DNA of 56,284 nt from an uncultured Lachnospiraceae bacterium (GTDB taxonomy: Bacteria; Bacillota; Clostridia; Lachnospirales; Lachnospiraceae). Both the position numbers and the translations under genes were made by a program. The stretch lies in contig CACZFF010000021.1 of the NCBI GenBank assembly GCA_902780385.1, forward strand, positions 1-56,284. The letters are read 5' to 3'. The notes under the pieces are model-generated. The model did not search any database, was not told the DNA's origin, and saw only the letters and a program-made list of their open reading frames with translations. Below are positions 16,584 through 25,929 of this stretch, piece by piece; the first letter of the stretch is position 1; every line of letters starts with the position of its first letter.

Positions 16584-18369
16584 GACAAAAACAAACTGGA
16601 GGCAGAATTGCCGGCCATCGACCAGAAGACTGATCCAGCTCTACAGTGCGCTGCTCCACAATGCGCACCTGAAGGGCTTCATTGACGGCGATATTTATAC
16701 CGGGAAGGCAAAATATGCCTGTGTTCCGGGCCTCAACTGCTATTCCTGCCCGGGAGCAGTCGGTTCCTGTCCGCTGGGGGCACTGCAGAATGCGCTGGCC
16801 GCGGCCGGTCACAGGGCCGGCTGGTACATAATGGGCATTCTCCTGCTGTTCGGCACTGTACTGGGCCGCACCATCTGCGGCTGGCTCTGCCCGCTGGGAC
16901 TGATTCAGGAACTGCTGCACAAAATACCGACGTTTAAAATCAAAAAGAGCCGGGTGACCCGGCTTCTGACATATCTGAAGTATGTGTTTTTAGCTTACTT
17001 TGCGGTCGCGATTCCTCTCTGGTACGGCCTGAAGCACGATATGCCCATGCCGGGCTTCTGTAAGTACATCTGCCCGGCCGGTACACTGGAAGGCGCTGTC
17101 GGCCTGCTCTCCAACCCGGCCAACAGCGGCCTGTTCAATATGCTCGGTATCTTCTTCACGCGCAAATTTGTCATCCTGATCATCATAAGCCTTGCCTGCA
17201 TTTTCTGCTACCGCAGCTTCTGCCGCTTCATCTGCCCTCTGGGGGCCGTCTATGGCCTGTTCAACCGCTTCTGTCTGGTCGGTGTGAAAGTAGATGGGGA
17301 CAAATGCAATGGCTGCGGAAACTGCGTCCGCCACTGCGGCATGGATGTCAGGCATGTAGGTGATCATGAGTGCATCCACTGCGCCGGGTGTATGGACGTC
17401 TGTGCCCGAAAAGCCATTTCGCTCAAAGCCGGAGGGGTCACCCTCAAAGCTCCTGCCGGAGCCTGCAAAGAAGAAGATCAGAAAAAGCGGGACACTACCG
17501 GCCGTATTGCATGGGGTATTGCACTGGCTGTACTGTGCTTTGCCCTGCTCTGGTTCAATTACCTTGATCCGGCAGCCAGGGAAGCAAAACAGGCCGGCGC
17601 AGATGCCGCGGCTGCACAGACAGACAGCGGCACACCTGTCGGCTTTGAAGTCGGCCAACAGCTGGAGGACTTCACGATCAACTGTTTTGACGGCTCAACC
17701 TTTACCCTCACTGAGACGCGGGGCAAAGTGACCTTCATCAACCTCTGGGCCACCTACTGTACTCCCTGCCTGCAGGAGCTGCCCCACTTTGATGCCTTCT
17801 ACCGTGAGCACGGGGATGATATTGCCATGCTGGCTGTCCACTCCTCTGTCGTGACAGACGATCCGGAGGTCTATCTTGCTGATAAGGGTTATAGCATCCC
17901 CTTTGCTCTGGACTCGGAGGATGACAATATATGGCACATCGTAAACGGTTCCACGACCCTGCCGCAGACGATTGTCCTGAACCGGGATGGTGTGGTCATC
18001 TACAACCGGAAGGGTTCCGTCACTCCCCGGGCGCTCGAAGCGCTCTACGAGCAGGCATCCGCCGGCAGTGCCGGGCCCTCCCTTCCGCAGACTGCCGCCG
18101 AAAAAGATGAAGGAACTTATCTCGTCCTTGTGACTGATGAAGAGGGGACACCCGTCCCCGGAGTGAAGGTTCAGTTCTGCTCGGATACGGAGTGCATACT
18201 GGGAGAAACCGGCGACGACGGTACCGCGGGATTTGACCGGGAAGCCGGCACGTATACGATCCACATTCTGCAGCCGCCTGAGGGCTATGCCGCAGATGAC
18301 ACAGAATATGCCGCTCCTCTGACGCCGGGCACCACAACCATCGTTCTCCACGCAGAAACCGGGTCTTGA
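16576..18369 (+). CDS. Membrane iron-sulfur protein fused to thioredoxin domain
   Basis: A 597-residue three-part protein. Residues 1-330 form a NapH/NosR-like polytopic unit with CxxxCP motifs (C101GWLCP, C162KYICP, C216RFICP) and two [4Fe-4S] sites (C244NGCGNC...C254 and C266IHCAGC...C276). Residues 355-495 form a TlpA/ResA-like thioredoxin domain with WATYCTPC (Cys395, Cys398), placed on the outer face. Residues 510-597 resemble a small transthyretin or Cna-B-like beta domain. Electrons may pass from the inside through the clusters to the external disulfide. The start is TTG within the preceding gene, with no strong ribosome-binding site; GGAGG at 16598 is downstream of it, so the true start is uncertain. 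Confidence 0.85.
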   Translation: MDETKTNWRQNCRPSTRRLIQLYSALLHNAHLKGFIDGDIYTGKAKYACVPGLNCYSCPGAVGSCPLGALQNALAAAGHRAGWYIMGILLLFGTVLGRTICGWLCPLGLIQELLHKIPTFKIKKSRVTRLLTYLKYVFLAYFAVAIPLWYGLKHDMPMPGFCKYICPAGTLEGAVGLLSNPANSGLFNMLGIFFTRKFVILIIISLACIFCYRSFCRFICPLGAVYGLFNRFCLVGVKVDGDKCNGCGNCVRHCGMDVRHVGDHECIHCAGCMDVCARKAISLKAGGVTLKAPAGACKEEDQKKRDTTGRIAWGIALAVLCFALLWFNYLDPAAREAKQAGADAAAAQTDSGTPVGFEVGQQLEDFTINCFDGSTFTLTETRGKVTFINLWATYCTPCLQELPHFDAFYREHGDDIAMLAVHSSVVTDDPEVYLADKGYSIPFALDSEDDNIWHIVNGSTTLPQTIVLNRDGVVIYNRKGSVTPRALEALYEQASAGSAGPSLPQTAAEKDEGTYLVLVTDEEGTPVPGVKVQFCSDTECILGETGDDGTAGFDREAGTYTIHILQPPEGYAADDTEYAAPLTPGTTTIVLHAETGS

Positions 18370-18415
18370 GCCCTGGGAATCTTAAGCCCCGGAAGTCTTG
18401 TGCCCCGCAAGAGGG

Positions 18416-21025
18416 TCATGCCGGCTTTTCCTCAGGCCCGGAGGCATATTCAGGAACGAGCGTCGGCAATGTAAAGCCGCTTCCCGCACTGGCCACTATG
18501 CACATTGCTATATAATGCAGGGCAGCAGAGCCGAAGTGCAAAAAGAAATTATTTCCCCTGGCAGTGTTCAGGACGATCAGGATCCCTGCCGTAAAAAGGA
18601 GGAAGGAGCCGCGGGAGATCCTGGCAGAGTGCGTAAATGATGTCACCACAAGAGCAGTTCCTGAAATAATATACAGGGCAGCCAGGTAAAACAGATAGCC
18701 AAAATCACCCTCCACTTTACTCATCAGGAAACAGATTGCCGCGGCAGACAGCGCGATCCATATCAGGATCCGGAATATTCCGGGTCTGTCTTCCCTTGCG
18801 TAGTTCACGCAGAGCAGGATATAAGCTGCGATATAGAGCACTGCACCTACAGTAATGGACGTTGTCATCATAACATCTGCACCGGTCAGCAGGGCTGCCG
18901 CATAGATAATGATCCGATGGAATCTGTTCTTTTTTCTCCTGTATCCGTAAAATGCAATGATCAGAATCAAAGCGCCTATTACAATCTTGAAAGAGTTGAT
19001 CTCTGACGGAGAGATATTATAAAGAGCAGTGAGGAACTCCTTGGTCAGGAAAACCTCCAGAATGAGGAAGAAGCAAATGATCGGAAGAGGACGAAAACGT
19101 GTGTCTTCCGGTATAAATCCACGCTTTCGTTTGTAGCGATGGCGGATCCACATGGACAGCAGCGAGATCACAAATAAGACCGTTATAACCGACAGAACCG
19201 CTGTCATCAGGAAGAAGAGAACCAAATCTCTCCATGTCACCGTCTCCGAATAACTGTATGCATTCAGCATCAGATCCACCCTTGTAATTGACTTTTCCTG
19301 CTCATAATGCGTGAAAGCTATAGAAGAACGATCTGGGATTAAGGTTCTGGACGACACATCGTACTTGACGGTCATCACATCATCGGTCTTCATATTGCTG
19401 GAATACTTCAGCGTTTCTTCCGGTGCATGTCTTCCCACCTGAAAATCCGCCTCAAAAACCTCCACGGTCTGCTCCCTGTTGGAACGCATGGAAATTGTGT
19501 ACTTGTGATCACGGGGAATCAAAACTGTGATTTTATGGTCACGGACACCCAGGTAATGGTGAGAATCGAGATTGCTTTCGCCCGTCTCAAGCGTTTCCAG
19601 GACTTTATCATCCCTGGAGAGCGTAACTTCAGTATCACCATTGACATAGAGCAAAGTATAATTGACAGAATCACTGTACAATTCCGCCGCATCATCCACA
19701 GAGAAAACCCAGGATACATATAGTTCCGGTGTATGTGCCTGCATAAAATTCGCTCCGACAGAAGCATTCTGGTTAAACCTGCGGAAAGCGTTCTGCGTGC
19801 CCACATAATCCAATAATAGATATGAGATCTGGTTCATCAGAATATTTGCTTCCAGCCGGTTATCATCATTGATCAGAACCGGATCCTCTGCCATTTCCAG
19901 AAGACGTGTCATAAGACTGACCGCATCATGCTTTTCCCATAAAGAAATCAGATATTTTTCCAGACTTTTATGATAGGTTTCCACATCCGGACAGATGTGC
20001 AGCAGACAGTCGATCAGTACTCTCAGCTGGCCGCTTATGTCCGGATTTGCCCAATAGGAAATACCGGTCACCTCTTTGTATACTTCATCTGCCTTCTTTC
20101 GTTTTGTCCAGAAATCAGAATCGGTTTCCATGGCCGGCGTGGACAAAGTAATACCATATCGGGAATAGCCCCAGTCCGCAAACGGAATGTTGGTAACCGG
20201 ATCCATTTTCCCGCAGATATTGAAGATGTTCTCATATGATTTCGGTTCTTTGTCGCGAACGGTCATCGGCGTCGCGAATGTGTAGGCAAATACGTTTTCC
20301 TGAGAGAAGGTATCCGAATCTGACAGAAGCGACGCAGTGATGTTGGAAACAGCCGCAGCCCTTGAGAAGCCGGAGACCCAGATCTTCATCTTTCCCTTGA
20401 GGTGGTTCTCCGAAATATAGCCGAATACACGGTCATATACAAGGTGGGCAGCACTGGAGAAACCGGTGGGATTCTTCCCTGTGCCGACGGACAGATTGGA
20501 TTCCCACTCGTCCGCATATCCCTGTCCGCAGATTCCAACGGCGATCAGTTCAAAGGAATCCTCCCCTTCACCGATCGTCTGATGTCCCATCACCGTGGAA
20601 ACGGTATACTTACTGGGATCCTTATCGTAATCGTCACTGCGCAGATTGACAAACCCTGCCTGCTCCAGAAAGGACCGCAGATTATAGTCTGCCGGCTGGC
20701 TTTTTTTGGAAAGAGGGCTTTCCGGCCGGAATGCGGAAGTCGCCAGCCCCAGAGACAGCTTGGCCAGATCATGATTGTAAACTCGTGCGTCATTCCTGAA
20801 CCAGGAGCGGTTGAAAGGAACATGCAGAGAGTGATCTTCCTCTGTTGTCTTTGTATAAAAAACATCAACCAGGTCTATGGTTTTATCCGATACTTCTGCT
20901 TCATGTTCTTCATCTGCTTCAGATACTTCGTCTGCTTCAGATACTTCGTCTGCATAAACCAGCGCGGTATGATTCAGAAACAGTAATATAACAAGGCTCC
21001 AGATCAGTATTCTTTTCATAGTCAT
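18416..21025 (-). CDS. Lipase-like domain fused to multi-pass membrane domain
   Basis: An 869-residue exported/membrane protein. It has a signal peptide, then a repetitive acidic stretch (EADEVSEADE), then a Mbeg1/lipase-3-like alpha/beta-hydrolase region whose nucleophile is in VSGFSRAAAVSN (Ser near residue 221, GxSxA form). The C-terminal 250 residues contain seven or eight hydrophobic helices. The gene begins with TGATG overlap with the upstream hydrolase, so the two hydrolases are translationally coupled. An extra ATG two codons in is an alternative start. A function in cleaving an extracellular lipid or ester is possible but not shown. The link of this catalytic domain to a seven-helix domain is unusual. 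Confidence 0.82.
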   Translation of the reverse strand: MTMKRILIWSLVILLFLNHTALVYADEVSEADEVSEADEEHEAEVSDKTIDLVDVFYTKTTEEDHSLHVPFNRSWFRNDARVYNHDLAKLSLGLATSAFRPESPLSKKSQPADYNLRSFLEQAGFVNLRSDDYDKDPSKYTVSTVMGHQTIGEGEDSFELIAVGICGQGYADEWESNLSVGTGKNPTGFSSAAHLVYDRVFGYISENHLKGKMKIWVSGFSRAAAVSNITASLLSDSDTFSQENVFAYTFATPMTVRDKEPKSYENIFNICGKMDPVTNIPFADWGYSRYGITLSTPAMETDSDFWTKRKKADEVYKEVTGISYWANPDISGQLRVLIDCLLHICPDVETYHKSLEKYLISLWEKHDAVSLMTRLLEMAEDPVLINDDNRLEANILMNQISYLLLDYVGTQNAFRRFNQNASVGANFMQAHTPELYVSWVFSVDDAAELYSDSVNYTLLYVNGDTEVTLSRDDKVLETLETGESNLDSHHYLGVRDHKITVLIPRDHKYTISMRSNREQTVEVFEADFQVGRHAPEETLKYSSNMKTDDVMTVKYDVSSRTLIPDRSSIAFTHYEQEKSITRVDLMLNAYSYSETVTWRDLVLFFLMTAVLSVITVLFVISLLSMWIRHRYKRKRGFIPEDTRFRPLPIICFFLILEVFLTKEFLTALYNISPSEINSFKIVIGALILIIAFYGYRRKKNRFHRIIIYAAALLTGADVMMTTSITVGAVLYIAAYILLCVNYAREDRPGIFRILIWIALSAAAICFLMSKVEGDFGYLFYLAALYIISGTALVVTSFTHSARISRGSFLLFTAGILIVLNTARGNNFFLHFGSAALHYIAMCIVASAGSGFTLPTLVPEYASGPEEKPA

Positions 21026-21846
21026 CACTTGTGTATTTCCAAAACCAGCTTTTCTATAAGGCGGTTAACGGTTTCCGGTGCATCTGTATTGGAATTATGG
21101 CCTGCTCCTGCAATCCATTCAAGGGGTATTCCTGTTTTTCTATGCCATGCTTTATTATATCTTATACAGGAACCGGCATGGTCTTTTTCCCCGCAGATCA
21201 GCAGAGCCGGGCATTTGATCTCGTAGGGAAGATCCTCCTCCATCGCCTCTGCCAGAATCTTAAATCCATGGCCTGCGATTTTGGCATATCTCTCCTGATC
21301 CCCGTCATAGGTCATCATGATCTTATGCATGAGCTTTCTTCCGTAAGCTGTCGCTGCAACGCCTTTTGTGCCGGACTTCAACAGAGCTTTCCAGGGATAA
21401 TGCCGATAGACCGGTTCCATTCTCTTCAGCAGCCAGATTTCAATGGCAGTGACATATTCCCGCTGCAGCGGCGCGGAATCAATGGAGACAAATCCTTTCA
21501 GTTTCTCCGGGAACAGCCGAGCATATGCCTGCCCCACATATCCCCCCATAGACTGGCCGACTATGACCGGTTGATCAAATCCTTCCCGGGTCAATATTTC
21601 ATCCAGCCATCGGGCTTTATCCATCAGATTGAAATCGAACGAAAAAGGCCATGATAAAGCATGACCCGGCGCATCCCAGACAAATACCGGATATTTCCCC
21701 TCAAAATATTTAATCTGTTTAATAAACAACCTGTGATCTGCTGTGAGTCCCGGAAGAAACACCAATTGAGGGGAGTTCGTTTCTGCCGCTCTGCTGACCC
21801 AGTAATGAATGCAGCCGCACGGCGTTTCATGTGTCCGCTTAATCAT
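21025..21846 (-). CDS. Alpha/beta hydrolase
   Basis: A 273-residue cytosolic alpha/beta hydrolase with nucleophile elbow GQSMGG, an acid-bearing strand (LLICGEKDHAGS) and a histidine in GAGHNSN. The oxyanion region is FLPGLTADHR. It is likely an esterase or lactonase with unknown substrate. GGAGC lies ahead of the ATG. The final TGA overlaps the ATG of the lipase-membrane protein. Confidence 0.88.
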   Translation of the reverse strand: MIKRTHETPCGCIHYWVSRAAETNSPQLVFLPGLTADHRLFIKQIKYFEGKYPVFVWDAPGHALSWPFSFDFNLMDKARWLDEILTREGFDQPVIVGQSMGGYVGQAYARLFPEKLKGFVSIDSAPLQREYVTAIEIWLLKRMEPVYRHYPWKALLKSGTKGVAATAYGRKLMHKIMMTYDGDQERYAKIAGHGFKILAEAMEEDLPYEIKCPALLICGEKDHAGSCIRYNKAWHRKTGIPLEWIAGAGHNSNTDAPETVNRLIEKLVLEIHK

Positions 21847-21898
21847 ATTTCAGCTCCATGGGCAGGTGCCCGCAAACATGTACGTCCTTCTGATCACC

Positions 21899-22528
21899 TT
21901 AAAAATCCGACTTGGGGACAAGGTCCTGAATTGCTGTTTCCTGCTTATATTCTTCCAGAAACTGCTCCAGGAAAGCATGCCTTTTTTCTGCCATCTGTTT
22001 TCCTGTTTCCGTGTTCATAAGACCCTTCAGCCGCAGCAACTTATCGTAAAAATGCTGCACGGATTCCTGCATGGCTCTTCCATGCTCACCGCCATAGGCA
22101 AATGTCCTTGCGATCCCGACAGCACCCATGGCGTCCAGGCGGTCTGCGTCCTGCACTATTTTCCCCTCCAATGTCCCGGGAGGGCGGCCCTTGTTCCGGC
22201 TGAATGAAACCGAGTCGATCACCTGGCAGATCCGGTTGATCGTTTCCTGGGGAACCTGATTCCGCTCCAGAAATGCTCTGGCATTTGCCTTGTCCTGTGT
22301 AAAAAACAGCTTGTGGTCATCCGCATCATGGAGCAGGGCTGCCAGTGCGACGATCAAAGTATCACAATCCTGCTCATTTTCCGCAATCAAAAGGGCATTC
22401 CTGTAGACGCGCAGGGTATGACCTGCATCATGTCCGCCGGCGTTGGTCCGAAACAGGTCCTCTATATAATGGATTGTATTCTTTATGATCTTTTCTTTCA
22501 ATGATATGCTGCACCACGTTTTCATCAT
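21899..22528 (-). CDS. HD-domain phosphohydrolase
   Basis: A metal-dependent HD hydrolase of about 210 residues. Metal ligands are visible as H in GGHDAGHTLRV, then LLHDADDHK (the HD pair) and a later Asp in VQDADRLDAMGAVG. These enzymes remove phosphate from nucleotides or cyclic nucleotides; the substrate is not known here. The start is uncertain, as ATG at 22528 and 22525 both lack a strong ribosome-binding site. A hypothetical small reading frame overlaps its 5' end. Confidence 0.85.
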   Translation of the reverse strand: MMKTWCSISLKEKIIKNTIHYIEDLFRTNAGGHDAGHTLRVYRNALLIAENEQDCDTLIVALAALLHDADDHKLFFTQDKANARAFLERNQVPQETINRICQVIDSVSFSRNKGRPPGTLEGKIVQDADRLDAMGAVGIARTFAYGGEHGRAMQESVQHFYDKLLRLKGLMNTETGKQMAEKRHAFLEQFLEEYKQETAIQDLVPKSDF

Positions 22529-22694
22529 CGGCACCTGTATACAAGAAAAGTCCCACCGACCACATTACAAGTCGCTGGGAAATCAAATAAATGCATGCCA
22601 TCACCAACCCAATCGATTCAAAACTCCACCGGCAGCCATGAAAAATATACTGAATGCCCGTTTCAGGAGTTTGTTCATCCTGGCTATTCTCCAT
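22428..22694 (-). CDS. Possible small membrane protein overlapping the HD gene
   Basis: This 88-codon frame starts with ATG inside the last codons of the upstream DUF4176 gene and has a hydrophobic segment (IGLVMACIYLISQRLVMWSVGLFLY). Its last third overlaps the HD gene in another frame. Coupled starts favour it; the overlap and ordinary C-terminal composition argue against. It may be a remnant. Confidence 0.25.
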   Translation of the reverse strand: MENSQDEQTPETGIQYIFHGCRWSFESIGLVMACIYLISQRLVMWSVGLFLYTGADDENVVQHIIERKDHKEYNPLYRGPVSDQRRRT

Positions 22695-22971
22695 GATTCA
22701 GGGCGGCTGCCTGCTTACGAACATAGTCCCTGTATTCCTGCTCCTGCTCATTTTGCCAACCTTTGAACAAGACTTCCTCTATGTCTTCATCGTTGAAATA
22801 AAAGCTTAATATCTTATTCGCGAGGCCTTCGGGATACATCACTGCAATATAATCATATATTTCTTCTTTTGCAGTGCTTTTCTGAAGCCAGCCAAAAATC
22901 ATGAAAAGCTGATCCGGAGTATCTTTTATCTTTACAACACTGCCAATTGGCAAAAAACCTTCTTTCTTCAT
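22684..22971 (-). CDS. DUF4176 protein (type VII secretion-associated)
   Basis: A 95-residue soluble protein with the DUF4176 pattern: LPIGSVVKIK, then a hydrophobic MIFGW strand, YDYIAVMYPEG and the tail FNDEDIEEVLFKGW. Such proteins occur beside type VII (ESX) secretion substrates in Firmicutes and are thought to help their export or folding, though the mechanism is not known. It is the second such protein here, about 600 bases from the other. ATG at 22971 is chosen over a longer start because LPIGS normally begins near the N-terminus. Confidence 0.8.
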   Translation of the reverse strand: MKKEGFLPIGSVVKIKDTPDQLFMIFGWLQKSTAKEEIYDYIAVMYPEGLANKILSFYFNDEDIEEVLFKGWQNEQEQEYRDYVRKQAAALNHGE

Positions 22972-23090
22972 AATAAGCCTCCTATCAAGCCTGTTATGTT
23001 TTTCCAAATTCCTGATGATCCTGTATTTACTGTAAAAGTTCGATCAAGCGGCTGTGCGGATGATCGACTATGCAAATACAGACTGGTCTT

Positions 23091-23600
23091 CTACAGGGAG
23101 ATGGATTCGATTCTCCGATTTGAGGAATGGTAGACTACGGTGACATGATTCCGTCCGCTATCCTTGATGCGTTTAGCCAAAGCTTTATCAGCGCCGCGCA
23201 GCATGAACCAGCTCTTAGTTCCATTTACCACTCCTTCAAGCTTTCTGTCCTGATTATGGTACCCTGCCGGAACTATGCGAATCTCCGATAAACACACCGT
23301 CACGAGGTCCTCCGGTGTCTCTCTTAATGTACCTCTGATTCCTATTATGCCGCTGACTAAAAGGATAAGACCTATGACTGCAGCGCCAAGGACGTAAATC
23401 CTCTTGTCCGGTTGAAAAAACATCACACACATCCAGCTGAGAATCAAAACAGTCAAGGCTTCCGCGATACAGAACAGATTTTGCAGAAGTACATTTTTAT
23501 GGCCCTTTTTCCCTATATGTGTTCCGAAATGCAACAGGAGAATATGAATAGTTAAGAACAATATAAGCAGAACAGCCAGCGTGATAACGATTGTTGTCAT
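23091..23600 (-). CDS. Membrane protein of type VII locus
   Basis: A 169-residue protein with three or four membrane helices in its first 110 residues and a soluble C-terminal domain (DLVTVCLSEIRIVPAG to IESISL). It starts inside the preceding DUF4176 gene with an ATGA overlap, so they are translationally coupled. No family was recognised. By position it could be an immunity or secretion-accessory protein for the putative substrate upstream, but this is inference. Confidence 0.75.
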   Translation of the reverse strand: MTTIVITLAVLLILFLTIHILLLHFGTHIGKKGHKNVLLQNLFCIAEALTVLILSWMCVMFFQPDKRIYVLGAAVIGLILLVSGIIGIRGTLRETPEDLVTVCLSEIRIVPAGYHNQDRKLEGVVNGTKSWFMLRGADKALAKRIKDSGRNHVTVVYHSSNRRIESISL

Positions 23601-23860
23601 GTCATATTACTCCTTGATGAAAGAAACTTCTGAAAGCGTTCTTCGATTTCACAATCATACCCCGTGAACAGAATTTCCCTTATGTCCTCCTGGTCAAAGC
23701 AGCGGATGTTCTCTTCCGTTGTATTTCCTTCCGGAAAAGGAACGCCCCGATAGTCAAAATATTCCTGCTTCCCGGGTTTCTTAAATCTTCTGGCAATAAT
23801 CATATAAGGATGAGTGCTTCTGCTGGTCAGCACAACACTTCCGAGGGGAAGATATTTCAT
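23597..23860 (-). CDS. DUF4176 protein
   Basis: An 87-residue protein in the DUF4176 pattern: LPLGSVVLTSRSTHPYMIIARR, FDYRGVPFPEG and FDQEDIREILFTGY. It is the first gene after the putative type VII substrate and overlaps the next gene by four bases. Its role is presumably as a partner of the secreted protein. GGAGGTAGTTCCT precedes the ATG. Confidence 0.82.
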   Translation of the reverse strand: MKYLPLGSVVLTSRSTHPYMIIARRFKKPGKQEYFDYRGVPFPEGNTTEENIRCFDQEDIREILFTGYDCEIEERFQKFLSSRSNMT

Positions 23861-23910
23861 AGGAACTACCTCCGATTATTATTATGAACGCTAATTCGAT
23901 ATAATCCAAA

Positions 23911-24768
23911 TCAGATACCATCCGGCAAATAATACGTTTCATCATTACCGGCAGGATTTCTCCAGTCAAGAATAAATTCTATCGCGTTCCTTACCTCATC
24001 GCGATTAGACTCTCCATCCCGATCCCAGTCAGCTTCGTTAAAAGCATCCACTACATGACCGGTCACTATACCTGCACCGGTTCCGACCAGCTTGCCGATC
24101 ACAGCTGCTAAAGGTGCGATTGCGGCACCAACGCCTCCGGTTGCACCGGCACAAGCTGAAGTAATAGCTGTAGTGACAGCAGCCTCTACCGCTTTTCCTG
24201 CCCCCATTGCCAGGAGAGTTGCTGCTGCTGCTACGATAATATCCGCGTAAAGACCATTGATTGTCGCTCCATCCTGAAGGTCATCGATCATATAATTTAT
24301 AGCATCTAAGATTCCTGCGGCAATGTCAACACCATCGCCCAGGCCTTCCACATTCTTCAGCGCCTCAATCAAGCAGGCAATAAAGGACACGGCATCATGA
24401 CCAATGATATCCTCCAGTGTTTGAAGAGCTTTCTCTATGGCACCATCTTTATCTACCTCGGCCGCCGTTCCTGACTTTTGTGTGTCTGTATCATTATCCT
24501 GACTTAGTATTTGATTATCGGCTCTTTCATAGAGCATCACAATTTTTTCCAATGCCGATGACAACTCAGCCAGCTGTGTTTTTTCTACACCGATTTCATT
24601 GGAAAGAGTTCTGAGGGCTGCGTTGACAGCAATGGAGTTTATCGACAAATGTATTTTCGGTATACATTGGGTCAGGTCTGTCTGATATTGACCCATTGCT
24701 GTTTCCAGTTGTTTCAAATCACCAATCACAGTTCTGGTACGGGAAAGTTCAATTTTAAATTCACTCAT
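23911..24768 (-). CDS. Putative type VII secretion substrate with EF-hand loop
   Basis: A 285-residue protein. The first 85 residues form a helical, WXG100/LXG-like coiled domain (ETAMGQYQTDLTQCIPKIHL), a charged linker covers 88-110, residues 175-240 are a glycine/alanine-rich hydrophobic region that could insert into membranes, and D247-W-D-R-D-G-E-S-N-R-D-E258 is a perfect EF-hand calcium loop. No signal peptide is present, which fits type VII export. The first gene of the DUF4176 unit follows. A toxin role is possible by analogy but no catalytic motif is seen. Confidence 0.72.
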   Translation of the reverse strand: MSEFKIELSRTRTVIGDLKQLETAMGQYQTDLTQCIPKIHLSINSIAVNAALRTLSNEIGVEKTQLAELSSALEKIVMLYERADNQILSQDNDTDTQKSGTAAEVDKDGAIEKALQTLEDIIGHDAVSFIACLIEALKNVEGLGDGVDIAAGILDAINYMIDDLQDGATINGLYADIIVAAAATLLAMGAGKAVEAAVTTAITSACAGATGGVGAAIAPLAAVIGKLVGTGAGIVTGHVVDAFNEADWDRDGESNRDEVRNAIEFILDWRNPAGNDETYYLPDGI

Positions 24769-24991
24769 GTCTTTATCCTTTTGTGCGTGATTGAATAACC
24801 TACAGGATTCTGAAATACTATTGCAGATACCATCATAAGGGTTTTGCGAGTCATCACATATAAATCCACTGCAAAAAGCAGAAATAGCACTGCACCATTC
24901 AAAATTAATACGTTTTCTTTTTTTACTATATCACGCAGGAATATTACATGGCAAAAATACGACGAAATGCAAATTTAACTGACAGATAACC

Positions 24992-25107
24992 ATTACTTGT
25001 ACACGCCCTATCAAGGGCGTGTACAAGTAACGTTGCGAAAATCGCATCCCAACAAAGGGAAGCATTGTCTGCGCTGTGCGCGCGATTTTCGCCGTTCAAC
25101 TCGGGTT
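24992..25107 (+). mobile_element. Truncated copy 3 of the MITE-like element
   Basis: The first hairpin is a perfect 17-bp stem beginning TTACTTGTACACGCCCT, and the second hairpin block and CGCCGTTCAACTCGGG follow as in copies 1 and 2. The right end stops at CGGGTTTT: hairpins 3 and 4, the terminal repeat and the target duplication are missing, and gene sequence begins at once. Confidence 0.85.
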
Positions 25108-25844
25108 TTTCTGTCAATCCCATGTCCTTTGCAAAACATCTGAATCTGTTCGGAAACCAGCGATACATCATCTTCGTCCCGAATATCCAGAAGAATCACA
25201 TCGCCGGGAGAGAGCTGGAAGTTTTCAGGGAGAGCCCGGTAATCGGACTTTGACGGGAGCAGCTTGCGGGTTTTGAACGAGCAGCAGGCCAAGACCGTTG
25301 CCAGGGACAAAAAGTCGCTCACGGGAAAGGCGGCCAGAATTCCATATGCGCCGAAGACTACGCCGAGAACAGCGGCTGCCAGTACGACATAAATCAGAAT
25401 GGACAGAACAGACAACAGCTGCATATCCCTGGTACGGTTTACTGCATGAAGATAAGCGATCCTGAGTCGAAGAAACCCGTAGAGCGGCGCTTCCAGAGCA
25501 ATCATGCGCACCGCAAAGACTGTCATATTCAAGAGCTCTCCCCCCTCAGAAACATACAGCCTCGCAATAGGCCTTGCAAAAACAAAAAACAAGATGCAGA
25601 CAGTTCCGCAGAAACGAATAATAGCGTTCATAACGGTGCAGATCAGAGCCGCCCTCATTACCCGTTTTCGTCCGCTGTCCATATGAATGGCAGCTGCAAG
25701 GACGCCAGTCATAATAAGAGCAGGCAGACCGATTCCAATACCGCGGAGATATTGTGCTGCCGGGGCTGCCATAGCTTGATCGTCAAGAAAATTACTGGCG
25801 ATCAGACCTGCTCCGATATGTGCAAGTTCGATGAGAGAAAACAT
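25107..25844 (-). pseudogene. Truncated transporter/ATPase gene
   Basis: This encodes about 245 residues. Residues 1-190 are multi-helix and resemble MATE-type efflux proteins (IARLYVSEG, EAPLYGFLR), but the N-terminal half of a MATE protein is missing and the start may be an internal fusion. The last 50 residues resemble the beginning of a HATPase/anti-sigma domain (VSLVSEQIQMFCKGHGID). The frame then runs into the mobile element, which supplies a false tail (RVERRKSRAQ). The gene has been cut at the element. Confidence 0.7.
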
Positions 25845-25929
25845 CTATAGCACAGTTGAATAAAATGAACAACAGTCTTGGTTGACAAGAAGACCGGAAC
25901 ATAACTTTCGTTGACAGGCAGTCCGGAAT

